A stretch of DNA of 64,000 nt from Stappia sp. GTDB lineage: Bacteria; Pseudomonadota; Alphaproteobacteria; Rhizobiales; Stappiaceae. The stretch covers positions 1,128,939 through 1,192,938 of the forward strand of contig NZ_CP157793.1 of the NCBI RefSeq assembly GCF_040110915.1. The letters are read 5' to 3'. The notes beneath the pieces are model-generated. The model made no database searches and had not been told where the DNA came from. It saw only the letters and a list, made by a program, of their open reading frames with translations. Of this stretch, positions 46,612 through 54,548 are shown piece by piece. The position numbers and the translations under genes are program-made. Within the stretch, counting starts at the first letter, position 1. Each line of letters opens with the position of its first letter.

Positions 46612-47831
46612 TTGTCGGGCACCGCCAGCAGCTTCTCGTTGATCAGGATATCCGACATCTCCCGGATCGCCCCCCGTCCCCCTGGACTGGAGAGAATGCG
46701 CCCGGCGGCTTCACGGGCCTGACTGTGGGCGTCGGCCGGCGCGAAGGAGGCGCCGGCGGCTCTCATGCAGTCAATATCATTGATATCATTGCCGATATAG
46801 GCAATCTCGCTCCACTCGAGCCCCTGCTCGCGCCGCCAGGTGTCCAGCACCGGAAGCTTGTCGTCGATCTGGTTGAGCACCTGCATCTTCAGTTTTGCGG
46901 CGCGGGCCCGGACAACGGGATTTGCTTCCTTCGACAGGATCAGCAACAGAACGCCACGTTCGCGCAGCATCTCGATCCCAAGGCCATCGCGACGGTTGCA
47001 TTGAACGGATTCAAGACCGTTCTGATCGACCAGAACGCAGTCGTCGGTATGAACGCCGTCGAAATCGGTGACGACGGCCTTGATCCGTCGCCCGCCGTCA
47101 GGCGCAGCGGGGCGGTCGTGATCCCCCGGGACGCGGGACAAGAGGCTCTCCGCGATATCCCAATCGTTCTCGTCGTCGATTTCGAGAGCCGGCCCGTCGA
47201 CGGGCACAAGGACCACCGATCCGCAGAATCTTTCTTTGCGCTCCAGAAAGCTTGGAACGTGCATGGCGTAGATGGCGCCGTTTTCCCGGTATCGCGGCGC
47301 CATGTCCTGCCGACGTTGCCGGGGCCTTTTTTCGTCGTGTGTCACGCCGGCCGCGAAGCCGTCCGGACCCTCGCGCCAGATGAAACCGTGATCCTCGACG
47401 ACCGACAACGCGCTTTGCGCAGCGCGATCGACGATGGTTTGAACAACGCGGTCGATATCGCCAGGTCTTGTAAAGACCGACGTGCATTGAAGAAAAACGA
47501 GATAGTCGGGTTGGGCCCGCCCGCGCCCGGACATCCAGTCGAGGGCGTGCAGCAGCGCGCTCTCCGAGCTTGCATCATTGCCGCTGATGGCATCGGGCCG
47601 GACAATCGGGGTTGCGCCGGCGTCCCGGGCCAGTCGAAGCACGTCGTCATCGTCGCTCGAGACATAGACGTCCGTGATTGACTTGGCCCGCAGAGCCGTT
47701 GTCACCGTTCGTGACACCAGCGGGATACCCAGCATGGGCCGGATGTTCTTCTTCGGGAGCCCGACCGAACCGCCTCTGGCGGGAATAACGGCGACGACAT
47801 CCATTTCACGAAATGGATCGAATGTTGGCAC
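46608..47831 (-). CDS. CMP-nonulosonate cytidylyltransferase fused to HAD phosphatase (NeuA-KdsC-like)
   Basis: This two-domain protein has 407 residues. Residues 10-235 are an acylneuraminate cytidylyltransferase (VIPARGGSVGLPKKNIRPM, FLQCTSVFTRPGDID, RYRENGAIYAM). Residues 250-400 are a KdsC-like HAD phosphatase (D256 and D258 in TDFDGVHTDD, a later LILSKEANPVV, and YIGNDINDIDCM). Such a pair can dephosphorylate a nonulosonate 9-phosphate and then activate the free sugar with CTP. GTG at 47831 is preferred because a GGGAGGAC site precedes it; an ATG lies at 47804. It overlaps the upstream synthase gene and the downstream glycosyltransferase gene. Confidence 0.82.
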   Translation of the reverse strand: MPTFDPFREMDVVAVIPARGGSVGLPKKNIRPMLGIPLVSRTVTTALRAKSITDVYVSSDDDDVLRLARDAGATPIVRPDAISGNDASSESALLHALDWMSGRGRAQPDYLVFLQCTSVFTRPGDIDRVVQTIVDRAAQSALSVVEDHGFIWREGPDGFAAGVTHDEKRPRQRRQDMAPRYRENGAIYAMHVPSFLERKERFCGSVVLVPVDGPALEIDDENDWDIAESLLSRVPGDHDRPAAPDGGRRIKAVVTDFDGVHTDDCVLVDQNGLESVQCNRRDGLGIEMLRERGVLLLILSKEANPVVRARAAKLKMQVLNQIDDKLPVLDTWRREQGLEWSEIAYIGNDINDIDCMRAAGASFAPADAHSQAREAAGRILSSPGGRGAIREMSDILINEKLLAVPDK

Positions 47832-48735
47832 CGTGCTTGTCCTCCCGCCACTTCAGTTTGTCTCTTTGAGCGAGTTCCACGTCCAGAAGTTCCGACGGCT
47901 TGTAGGTGAGGGCCTGAGAGACATGGCGGACATCGCGGCACAGTCGGCGAAGTCCGTCCGGTTCCAGACTTGCCGCATGGTCCGTGCCCTTCCAGGTGCG
48001 ATCGAGCGTGAAATGGCGTTCGATCCAGCCGAACTCGCCCCGGCCATACTGATGGTATCCGGTGGCGCCGACGGCCAATGCCGCGATGTCCGCTGCGATC
48101 CCGAGATGGTGTCCGGAGAAGCCGATGGATTTGACCCGGTCGCCGTAGCGCTCCTGCAGCCGGTTGATCTCCAGCAGGCAGATATCCTGGAAAGCAACCG
48201 GGTAGCCTGAGGTGCAGGCATAGAGCACAAGATCCTTCGCGCGCCCGTGCTTTTCGAAGAAGGATACGCAGCGTTCCGTCTCTTCCCGTGTCGTCATGCC
48301 CGTCGAAACATGGATCTCGCCGTCGAAATTCTTGCAGAGATACTCGTGGACCGCAAAGTGCTGATTGGTCGCCGACGGCAGTTTGATCATGTTCGGCTTC
48401 AACGCGGCGATTTCCTGCGCAGACGTCAGGTCCCAGACCGAGGTCGAATAGTCGATGCCCGCCAGACGGCACTCTTCCTGCAGTTCGCGGTGTTGACCGA
48501 CCGAAAACTCCAGAAATTCGCGATGCTCGCCGTAGGTTGCCCCGTATGAATTCGCCGGCGTCGGGTGCGGGGCATCGTATTCGGCCGGGGTAAGCAGCTC
48601 ACGATTGTGGCGTTTCTGGAACTTTGCGACATGAGCGCCGCAAATATTGCTCGCCACCTGGATGAGTTTTTTCGCGATATCCATATCGCCTTTATGATTG
48701 CATCCAATTTCTGCGATAACTTTCACGTCAACCAT
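47806..48735 (-). CDS. NeuB-family nonulosonate synthase, short form without SAF domain
   Basis: This 309-residue TIM-barrel enzyme condenses PEP with a hexose or N-acyl-mannosamine substrate. Clear motifs are VIAEIGCNHKGDMDIAKKLI, AKFQKRHNREL, SYGATYGEHREFLEF, STSVWDLTSAQEI, GMTTREETERCV, YACTSGYPVAFQDICLLEI and RHFTLDRTWKGTDHAASLEP. It ends soon after, lacking the C-terminal antifreeze/SAF domain that PseI and ordinary NeuB carry. There is no NeuC epimerase in the window. With a fused HAD phosphatase next door, a 9-phosphate (Kdn or Neu5Ac type) product is more likely than legionaminate. It is the first gene of its operon. Confidence 0.8.
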   Translation of the reverse strand: MVDVKVIAEIGCNHKGDMDIAKKLIQVASNICGAHVAKFQKRHNRELLTPAEYDAPHPTPANSYGATYGEHREFLEFSVGQHRELQEECRLAGIDYSTSVWDLTSAQEIAALKPNMIKLPSATNQHFAVHEYLCKNFDGEIHVSTGMTTREETERCVSFFEKHGRAKDLVLYACTSGYPVAFQDICLLEINRLQERYGDRVKSIGFSGHHLGIAADIAALAVGATGYHQYGRGEFGWIERHFTLDRTWKGTDHAASLEPDGLRRLCRDVRHVSQALTYKPSELLDVELAQRDKLKWREDKHGANIRSIS

Positions 48736-49357
48736 GTCTAATGCCTGGATATTTGATTCACTCCACAGGGGTATAAAGTGAAATATTGGCCCTGAGAAGT
48801 GCTTTGTGGGAATTCCGCTTAAAAAACAATATCCACGCCATTATGTCTGTTTGCTAGTTGTGGGAGGGCACATCGTCCACCGTTCTATTGCAAACCGATG
48901 GAAATATTGTCCTGGCCGGCGTGCGGTTTCGGTGAGACAGCGCGGATCTTGTAGCCATGCTCAAGTCACGACAGGTGCTCATTTGAGCAGGCGCCACCCG
49001 GGCGTTGCCGGTTCAGCCAAGGGCGGGCGGACCTCGGCGCTGACGATCTGCCGGATCCTGTCTTGCAGCGGCATGCCACGGTTCTGCCCGAAACCGCCCG
49101 AGAGGCGAGACGCGGCGGCCAGACGTGCGATGGCGAGGCGCCAGAACCGCGTTGGCTGCCAAGGAGCCACGGCCTTTTTCACCTCCTTCAGGTGAAGCGC
49201 CACAAGGGCCGTGCCGGAGAAAGCCTCCGGCACGGGAGGCGCCGGGGAACCCGGCCTTGGAGAGGCTCGCCGCCGTTGGCGAGGGGCTGATCGAATGACG
49301 CAAGGAGTTCAGGGCTTGCGACATCCGATCAAGGGGGGCGGGATGACGTGATGCCGG
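48736..49357. other. 622-bp gap between the neuB-like gene and pseI
   Basis: The part next to the neuB-like gene (48736-48900) is AT-rich and probably holds its promoter. The rest is GC-rich; an 84-codon minus-strand frame at 48979-49233 was considered but has no recognisable family. A hairpin sits at 49211-49233. The gap may include decayed coding DNA. Confidence 0.4.
49211..49233. terminator. Perfect hairpin downstream of pseI
   Basis: GTGCCGGAG and CTCCGGCAC form a 9-bp stem with a 5-nt loop about 125 bp beyond the pseI stop on the minus strand. No T-run is present in either direction. It is the best candidate for the end of the pse operon transcript. Confidence 0.4.
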
Positions 49358-50407
49358 TTACCCGGCCAGGTCGGACAGCTCCAAAGGCTTTCCGGCGCGA
49401 ATGTCATGGCTCGCCGTCTTGCCGAGGACATCGTCGTAGTGGCGGGTATGCAAGCCGGTGGCCGGGCGGATCGAACGCACGTTCTCCGGCGTGAAGGGGT
49501 CACCCGCCTTGACGTCCGCCACCACGAAGAGGGACCGGCGGAAGTCGCGCGAGCGCATCTCCTTCGCGGTCGGCGCGTACCGCACGGTGCCGATCGCGCT
49601 TTCCGCCGCCCGCACGGCCTTGACCATGTCGGCAAACTCCTCCGGTTCCATCGAGAATTCGGAGTCCGGTCCGCCATCCGCACGGCGCAGGGTGAGGTGC
49701 TTTTCGATCACCCGGCTTCCCAACACGGTGGCGACGACGGGCGCGGTGCTGCCCGGTGTGTGGTCGGAAAGCCCCGCAACCACATCGAAGAGCTGGGCCA
49801 TGTGCGGGATCGTCGCCAGATTCGCTTCCTCGATCGGCGCCGGATAGGCCGCGGTGCACTTCAGCAGGATCAGGTCGGAACAACCGTTGTCGCGCAAGGT
49901 GCGGACGGCTTCGTCGATCTCGGCCAGTTCCCCCATCCCGGTGGAGAGGATCACGGGCTTGCCGGTCGCCGCGACGCGGCGCATCAGCGGAATGTCGACG
50001 AGCTCGCTCGACGCAATCTTGTAAAGCGGCACATTGAGGTTCTCGAGGAAATCGACGGCCGTGAAATCGAACGGCGTCGAGAAGGCGATCATGCCCAGGC
50101 TTCGGGCATAGTCGAACAGCTCCTCGTGCCACTCCCACGGCAGATGGGCCTCTTCATAGAGCTGATAGAGGTTCTTCCCTTCCCAGATCGTGCCACTGAC
50201 CTGGAAACTCTCGTCATTGCTGTCGAAGGTCAGCGTGTTCGCGGTATAGGTCTGCAGTTTGATCGCGTCGGCCCCGCACTCGGCGGCGACCTTCACGATC
50301 TCGCGGGCGCGATTGATATCGTGATTATGGTTGGCCGACAGCTCGGCAATGATGAAGCTGGGATGAGAAGGGCCCACTTTCCGGCCGGCGATGGCGATGT
50401 CCTGCAT
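49358..50407 (-). CDS. pseI: Pseudaminic acid synthase PseI
   Basis: This 349-residue NeuB-family enzyme condenses 2,4-diacylamido-2,4,6-trideoxy-L-altrose with PEP. Barrel marks are FIIAELSANHNHDINRARE, ADAIKLQTYTANTLTFDS, MIAFSTPFDFTAVDFLE, KPVILSTGMGELAEID, LSDHTPGSTAPVVA and EKHLTLRRADGGPDSEFS. A C-terminal SAF domain is present (RRSLFVVADVKAGDPFT, then GLHTRHYDDVLGK). The ATG at 50407 has an AAGAGG site and lies 2 bp after the pseG stop; an upstream TTG at 50413 is less likely. It is the last gene of the pse operon. Confidence 0.93.
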   Translation of the reverse strand: MQDIAIAGRKVGPSHPSFIIAELSANHNHDINRAREIVKVAAECGADAIKLQTYTANTLTFDSNDESFQVSGTIWEGKNLYQLYEEAHLPWEWHEELFDYARSLGMIAFSTPFDFTAVDFLENLNVPLYKIASSELVDIPLMRRVAATGKPVILSTGMGELAEIDEAVRTLRDNGCSDLILLKCTAAYPAPIEEANLATIPHMAQLFDVVAGLSDHTPGSTAPVVATVLGSRVIEKHLTLRRADGGPDSEFSMEPEEFADMVKAVRAAESAIGTVRYAPTAKEMRSRDFRRSLFVVADVKAGDPFTPENVRSIRPATGLHTRHYDDVLGKTASHDIRAGKPLELSDLAG

Positions 50408-50409
50408 GG

Positions 50410-51474
50410 TCAAGCCTCTTCTTTTGTCTTGCGGTTTTCTTCAATACGGGCGTTCAGGGTCCTGGCGATCAGTGCCGCGCCATCCTCGCCGCCGAGTTCG
50501 GCGGCCTTCCGGCCCATGTCTCGTAACGTCTCGGGGTGATGCGCGAGGAACGTCAGCGCATCCGCCACGCCTCGATCAGGATAGCCTTTTTGCGCGTCCA
50601 GCACGATGGCGGCCTCGGCCGCCGCCATTGCGCTTCCGACCATGGTCTGGTTGTCGGTGAGAACCAGAACCACAGAGGGCAACCCGAGGCAATTGCGTTC
50701 CCACGTCATGGTGCCGCCGGCGCCGATCGCGAGATCGGCCTGACACATGAGCTGGGCGACGTTGGTCGCATCGACATGCAAGGCGACACGATCCCCGTAT
50801 CTGGCCGCGCTGGCGCGCAGGTGCGGCAGATCCGCGGTCATCGATCCGGCCACGACATCGATCCGCGCTTCGGGGAGGGTCTCTGCCGCGGTTTCCAGCG
50901 CCTGCACCGTCATGCCGAATGGATCCGTGCCGCCCATTGCGATGAACAGCCTGGCGATGCCCTCGCGGTCCTGCTGCCGACGCGAGAGGCATGCCTGCCG
51001 CAGTCCGACGAAGATCGGGTCGATGATCTGGAACCGGCTGCCGACATGCAACTCGGTGTGATCCGGCACGAGTCCGGAGTAGGTCGTCGAGTCGCGTCCG
51101 AGATTGACGTCGAACACCATGTCGACATCCAGAACACGGTCGGCCATGTCGTCGATTGCCGCCAGGAACGGCACGACCTTGCGGTACATCCGGTGCGTGT
51201 CGGCGCCCAGGCCATAGTGATCGAAGAACACGCCCACAAGCTCCGCATCCTGCCCAGCCAGGGCGGCAACGCCGTCGTCTTCGGTCCCGATCACCGTCAC
51301 CGTGTCGAACACATCGCGCACCGCCGGCAGGACCGCCTCGGTATCGGGCCCGCAAAGCAGAAGCGTGGTCAGCCCTTCAGCCTTGAGGTAGCGGGCGAGT
51401 ATTGTCATTCGCCGTATGTGGCCGGAGCCGATTGCGGCACTGGCATCTGTGCGAATTGCGAACACGCCGGACAT
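50410..51474 (-). CDS. pseG: UDP-2,4-diacetamido-2,4,6-trideoxy-beta-L-altropyranose hydrolase PseG
   Basis: This 354-residue GT-B-fold hydrolase releases UDP from the Pse precursor sugar. The N-terminus AIRTDASAAIGSGHIRRM carries the catalytic histidine (H19), and GGTDPFGMT and GAGGTMTWERNCLGLPSVV are the other family blocks. Length is typical. It sits between the VOC-ACP gene (15-bp gap) and pseI, so it is part of the same transcript. If the acyl group on the precursor is not acetyl, PseG and PseI must tolerate it. Confidence 0.93.
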   Translation of the reverse strand: MSGVFAIRTDASAAIGSGHIRRMTILARYLKAEGLTTLLLCGPDTEAVLPAVRDVFDTVTVIGTEDDGVAALAGQDAELVGVFFDHYGLGADTHRMYRKVVPFLAAIDDMADRVLDVDMVFDVNLGRDSTTYSGLVPDHTELHVGSRFQIIDPIFVGLRQACLSRRQQDREGIARLFIAMGGTDPFGMTVQALETAAETLPEARIDVVAGSMTADLPHLRASAARYGDRVALHVDATNVAQLMCQADLAIGAGGTMTWERNCLGLPSVVLVLTDNQTMVGSAMAAAEAAIVLDAQKGYPDRGVADALTFLAHHPETLRDMGRKAAELGGEDGAALIARTLNARIEENRKTKEEA

Positions 51475-51489
51475 CGACAGAAAGCCTCG

Positions 51490-52209
51490 TCAATCCTGCT
51501 GTGAAAGGAAGGAAAGAAAATCGTCGAAGCTGCGCAGTCTGGAGAGGTTTGCCGAGGGGATCGAAACGTCGAACCGCCGCTCGACCTCCATGACCAGCCG
51601 CATGTGACCGAGCGAATCCCAGGTCTCGACCTCGCCGATGCGCCAGCTGTCGCGTGCCTCCGGAAGGCCTTTCGTGAAGATTTTCCGGAACGCGCTCTCG
51701 AGGTCCGCGGCCAGATCGTCATTCACGGAGGGTTTCGCCGGCGCGGTCGCGGCCGGCAGTTCGGGAAGAGACGTGCGCGGTGCGAAGCTCCCGTAGGCTT
51801 CCACGAGTTCGAACAACCCGTGGGCGGGGTGCATCAGAAACGCCACGCGGCGCCCATCGTAGGCGTCATCGGCACGCGGTTCGACGATCACCCGTGCGCC
51901 GACCGAGCGCGCGGCCTTTAGCGACATGTCCAGATCGGCGACCGCATAGCACAAGTGATAGGCGCCGCCGCCGCCGTCAACATGAGCCGCAATCGGCGAA
52001 TCGCCGTTTTCCGGCAGTCCCAGAACCTCGATGCAGAGGTCGCCGCCGAATGTGACGAACAGAAAATGGACCTTCTGGCTGTTGTTCCAGCCGGGCCCGC
52101 GCAAGGTGCGGGCGCCCGGCATGGCGAGAAAATGGCGCGAAGTCTCTTCGAAGGACCCCGTCGTCACCGCAACGTGGTCGACCCAGAGGGCTCCGATTTC
52201 CTTGAGCAT
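51490..52209 (-). CDS. Glyoxalase/VOC domain fused to an acyl carrier protein
   Basis: This two-domain protein has 239 residues. Residues 1-145 are a VOC (glyoxalase, methylmalonyl-CoA epimerase-like) fold with plausible metal ligands H12, H85 and E134 (WVDHVAVTTG, GAYHLCYAV, GLFELVEAYG). A Pro/Ala linker (about 145-160) leads to an ACP domain at 165-239 with the phosphopantetheine serine S199 in VETWDSLGHMRLVMEVE. It lies directly after the PseH-FkbH fusion gene and before pseG. The natural reading is that the ACP carries an acyl unit loaded by the FkbH domain, and the VOC domain acts on that bound unit. The VOC reaction is unknown. Confidence 0.8.
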   Translation of the reverse strand: MLKEIGALWVDHVAVTTGSFEETSRHFLAMPGARTLRGPGWNNSQKVHFLFVTFGGDLCIEVLGLPENGDSPIAAHVDGGGGAYHLCYAVADLDMSLKAARSVGARVIVEPRADDAYDGRRVAFLMHPAHGLFELVEAYGSFAPRTSLPELPAATAPAKPSVNDDLAADLESAFRKIFTKGLPEARDSWRIGEVETWDSLGHMRLVMEVERRFDVSIPSANLSRLRSFDDFLSFLSQQD

Positions 52210-52267
52210 GCAGCTGTTCCGTCTCCAGGTGTCGCGTGCTTGGTCTGCACTCTATGGACGTCTCAGG

Positions 52268-54511
52268 TCAGATGTAGTCGAACCAGTCGGGGAAGGCGAC
52301 CGGCTTGCCGAGATCGAGAACGAAATGCTCGCCGTCCTCGGTGACGAAGTCATGGCGCGCGTAGACGTCCCGGCACGGGTGGTTCCGGTCCGTCTCGAAC
52401 ACCGGACCCGTCACCGTCTTGCACTGCCGTGCAAGGGCGCGCTTGCAGATCTCCGCCAGGATGGCGGTCTCGACGCCGCGGCCCAGAACCCGGCAGGACA
52501 TCACGAAATTGTCGATCCAGGCGCTTTTGTCGTCGCGGTAGGTGACCACCAGGACGGCAATGACCTCGTCCGATCCGAAGCGGTCGGTGATGCGGACCGT
52601 CAGGATGTCACCGCCCTCGGCGATGATCGCATTCGCCTCCGCCTCGGAATATCGCCGGGTCGTGGTGTTGAACTGGTTGGTTTTTGCGATCAACTGCAGC
52701 GCGCGGGGCCGGGTGGCATCGGTCACATTCGCGATCTCGATGCCCATGCCGAGGTTGCGAAGGAAGCTGTTGCGGTCCGTCGAGGTCTTTTCGACCCGCT
52801 GGATCTCGGCGCGGATCTTGTATTTCTTGGCCCGGTCGCGGTCCTGGTCGATCAGCCGCTCGGCGCTGAGCGCCGGATGCGCGGCAAGAAATCGGGGCCA
52901 GTCGGAGACGTCGGCCGGCATCTCCGGCACGATGACGCAGGGGCAATTCTGCCGCACTTCGCCGCGTTCCATCGGATTGTCGTCGATGAACATCAGCGAG
53001 GACAGGCCCAGATCGATTTCTTTCGAAATCTCCAGAATGTTCTGCGACTTCGGCATCCAGTTGATGCGATGGGTAATGAGGTCGCTTTCGCCTATGACCA
53101 TGTTCGGGTTGTTGCGAAACACGTCCAGGGCAACATGCTCGGTGTTCTTGCTGCAGACCGTGAGAATGATGCCGCGCGACACCAGCGACTTGACGAAATG
53201 CTGAAAGGCAACGAACTGGTTGCCCGGAAAGTCGGTGCCGAGATCGAGACCGAACGTCCCGTCGTCGCCGACAACGCCTCCCCACATGGTGTTGTCGAGA
53301 TCCAGCACGAGCGCGCGCGCCGTCTGTCCGTTGAGCGCCATCAGCGCACCGGTCAGGAGCCGGTGATAGGCCGGGGTGAACTTCGGCCCGAAGGGAAAGC
53401 GCCCCATCAGCCAGTACTTCCCGGGATCCGCGGAATCCTCGCCGATCTCGTCGATCAGGCGTGAGATCGGCAGCAGCGTGCAATCGGCAAGACCGTCGCA
53501 GAGCTCGGCCAGGGTGTCGTTCATCTGGCGCACCGCCCGTTCAAGGGCGCCGCGGCCGGCGGTGGCATCCTGGAAGGTGGTCATCGCCGGTCGCACGGGG
53601 CGAATGTCGTGCACGAAGAGATGGCCGTCCAGGGCGGATCGGATTTCCCGGATTTGCTCCGTGTAGTCCGCGAAGCGCGCGAGAACGCCCTCGAGCATGG
53701 ACTCCGACGGCGTCTCCAGCGGCAGCATGAAATCCTCGAAGCGCTCGGCCATCACGATGTAATCGGGGTTGGCCTTGCGCAGTTCGCTGTCCGGCGTGAG
53801 CAGGTCCATCATGCCTTGACCGAAGGGCGGCGTGTAGCAGTGCAGGCGCTGGCGGGTCTGCGCCTGCTGCGCGTCGCCCAGATCGGTGACGACCTCGTCC
53901 CAGTTCGCCGCGCCGACGATGACGAGGCTCGGGATGTCCGGCGCAAGGGTGTCATCGCCACTTGCGCCCTCGGGCATGGCGGCGGCGGCCGCAGTCTGTG
54001 ACAAGGTCCTGGACTTCATGCTGTCGAACATGTCCCTGGTGTATCGCTTGACGACCAGATCGTGCGCGAGGGCGTTGGGAAACCCCTCGCTCGGCAGGGT
54101 CTCGAACCCGAAACGGTCGTGCAGCATCAGCACCGGATCGTTGGTGGCGCGCGTCTCGCACAACAGGGTTTCAAGACGAAGAACCTCAAAGGCGAATCGC
54201 AGGGCGAGGCTCTCGACGTCGATCCACATGGCCAGGCCGTCGCCCGACTTCTCCGCGAGATCGGTGAGGTAGAAGCCCCACCAGGCACTGCCCTCCTGCG
54301 GATCGATATCGAAGAAGTTGATCACCGCCAGAGGCATGCCGTCGCGCTCGGCGATCAGGAAGCGTTTGCTCGCGTCTTCCCGCGCCCTGGCCCACCACGC
54401 CTTGTGATCCTCCGGCCGGATCTCGGCCTGATTGATCATCGAGGCGCGCACATGGGGCATATTGCGCCAGCGAAGCAAATCGTCGCTGTCCGCATCGGAA
54501 ACGTACCGCAA
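52268..54511 (-). CDS. PseH-like N-acyltransferase fused to FkbH-like HAD-IIIC/GNAT protein
   Basis: This protein has about 747 residues. Residues 1-160 are a PseH-like GNAT (LLRWRNMPHVRASM, DHKAWWARARED, RDGMPLAVINFFDID), which in known pathways acetylates the 4-amino group of the Pse precursor. Residues 190-390 form the FkbH N-terminal region. Residues 395-560 are the HAD-IIIC core (D404 and D406 in VLDLDNTMWGGVVGDDG, C453 in VCSKN, FIDDNPMERGEVR at 508-520). Residues 590-747 are a second GNAT. FkbH proteins load glyceryl from 1,3-bisphosphoglycerate onto an ACP. There is no ATG or GTG before the conserved domain; TTG at 54511 is used, though a rare ATT (54517 or 54538) is possible. Confidence 0.82.
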   Translation of the reverse strand: MRYVSDADSDDLLRWRNMPHVRASMINQAEIRPEDHKAWWARAREDASKRFLIAERDGMPLAVINFFDIDPQEGSAWWGFYLTDLAEKSGDGLAMWIDVESLALRFAFEVLRLETLLCETRATNDPVLMLHDRFGFETLPSEGFPNALAHDLVVKRYTRDMFDSMKSRTLSQTAAAAAMPEGASGDDTLAPDIPSLVIVGAANWDEVVTDLGDAQQAQTRQRLHCYTPPFGQGMMDLLTPDSELRKANPDYIVMAERFEDFMLPLETPSESMLEGVLARFADYTEQIREIRSALDGHLFVHDIRPVRPAMTTFQDATAGRGALERAVRQMNDTLAELCDGLADCTLLPISRLIDEIGEDSADPGKYWLMGRFPFGPKFTPAYHRLLTGALMALNGQTARALVLDLDNTMWGGVVGDDGTFGLDLGTDFPGNQFVAFQHFVKSLVSRGIILTVCSKNTEHVALDVFRNNPNMVIGESDLITHRINWMPKSQNILEISKEIDLGLSSLMFIDDNPMERGEVRQNCPCVIVPEMPADVSDWPRFLAAHPALSAERLIDQDRDRAKKYKIRAEIQRVEKTSTDRNSFLRNLGMGIEIANVTDATRPRALQLIAKTNQFNTTTRRYSEAEANAIIAEGGDILTVRITDRFGSDEVIAVLVVTYRDDKSAWIDNFVMSCRVLGRGVETAILAEICKRALARQCKTVTGPVFETDRNHPCRDVYARHDFVTEDGEHFVLDLGKPVAFPDWFDYI

Positions 54512-54548
54512 GGCAATGGTTTGGGGTGTCGACTGAATAGTGATGACA

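Noticed and set aside
48979..49233. 84-codon minus-strand frame between the neuB-like gene and pseI
   Set aside because: No recognised family, no ribosome-binding site, and a strong hairpin inside; could be a remnant but cannot be supported as a gene.
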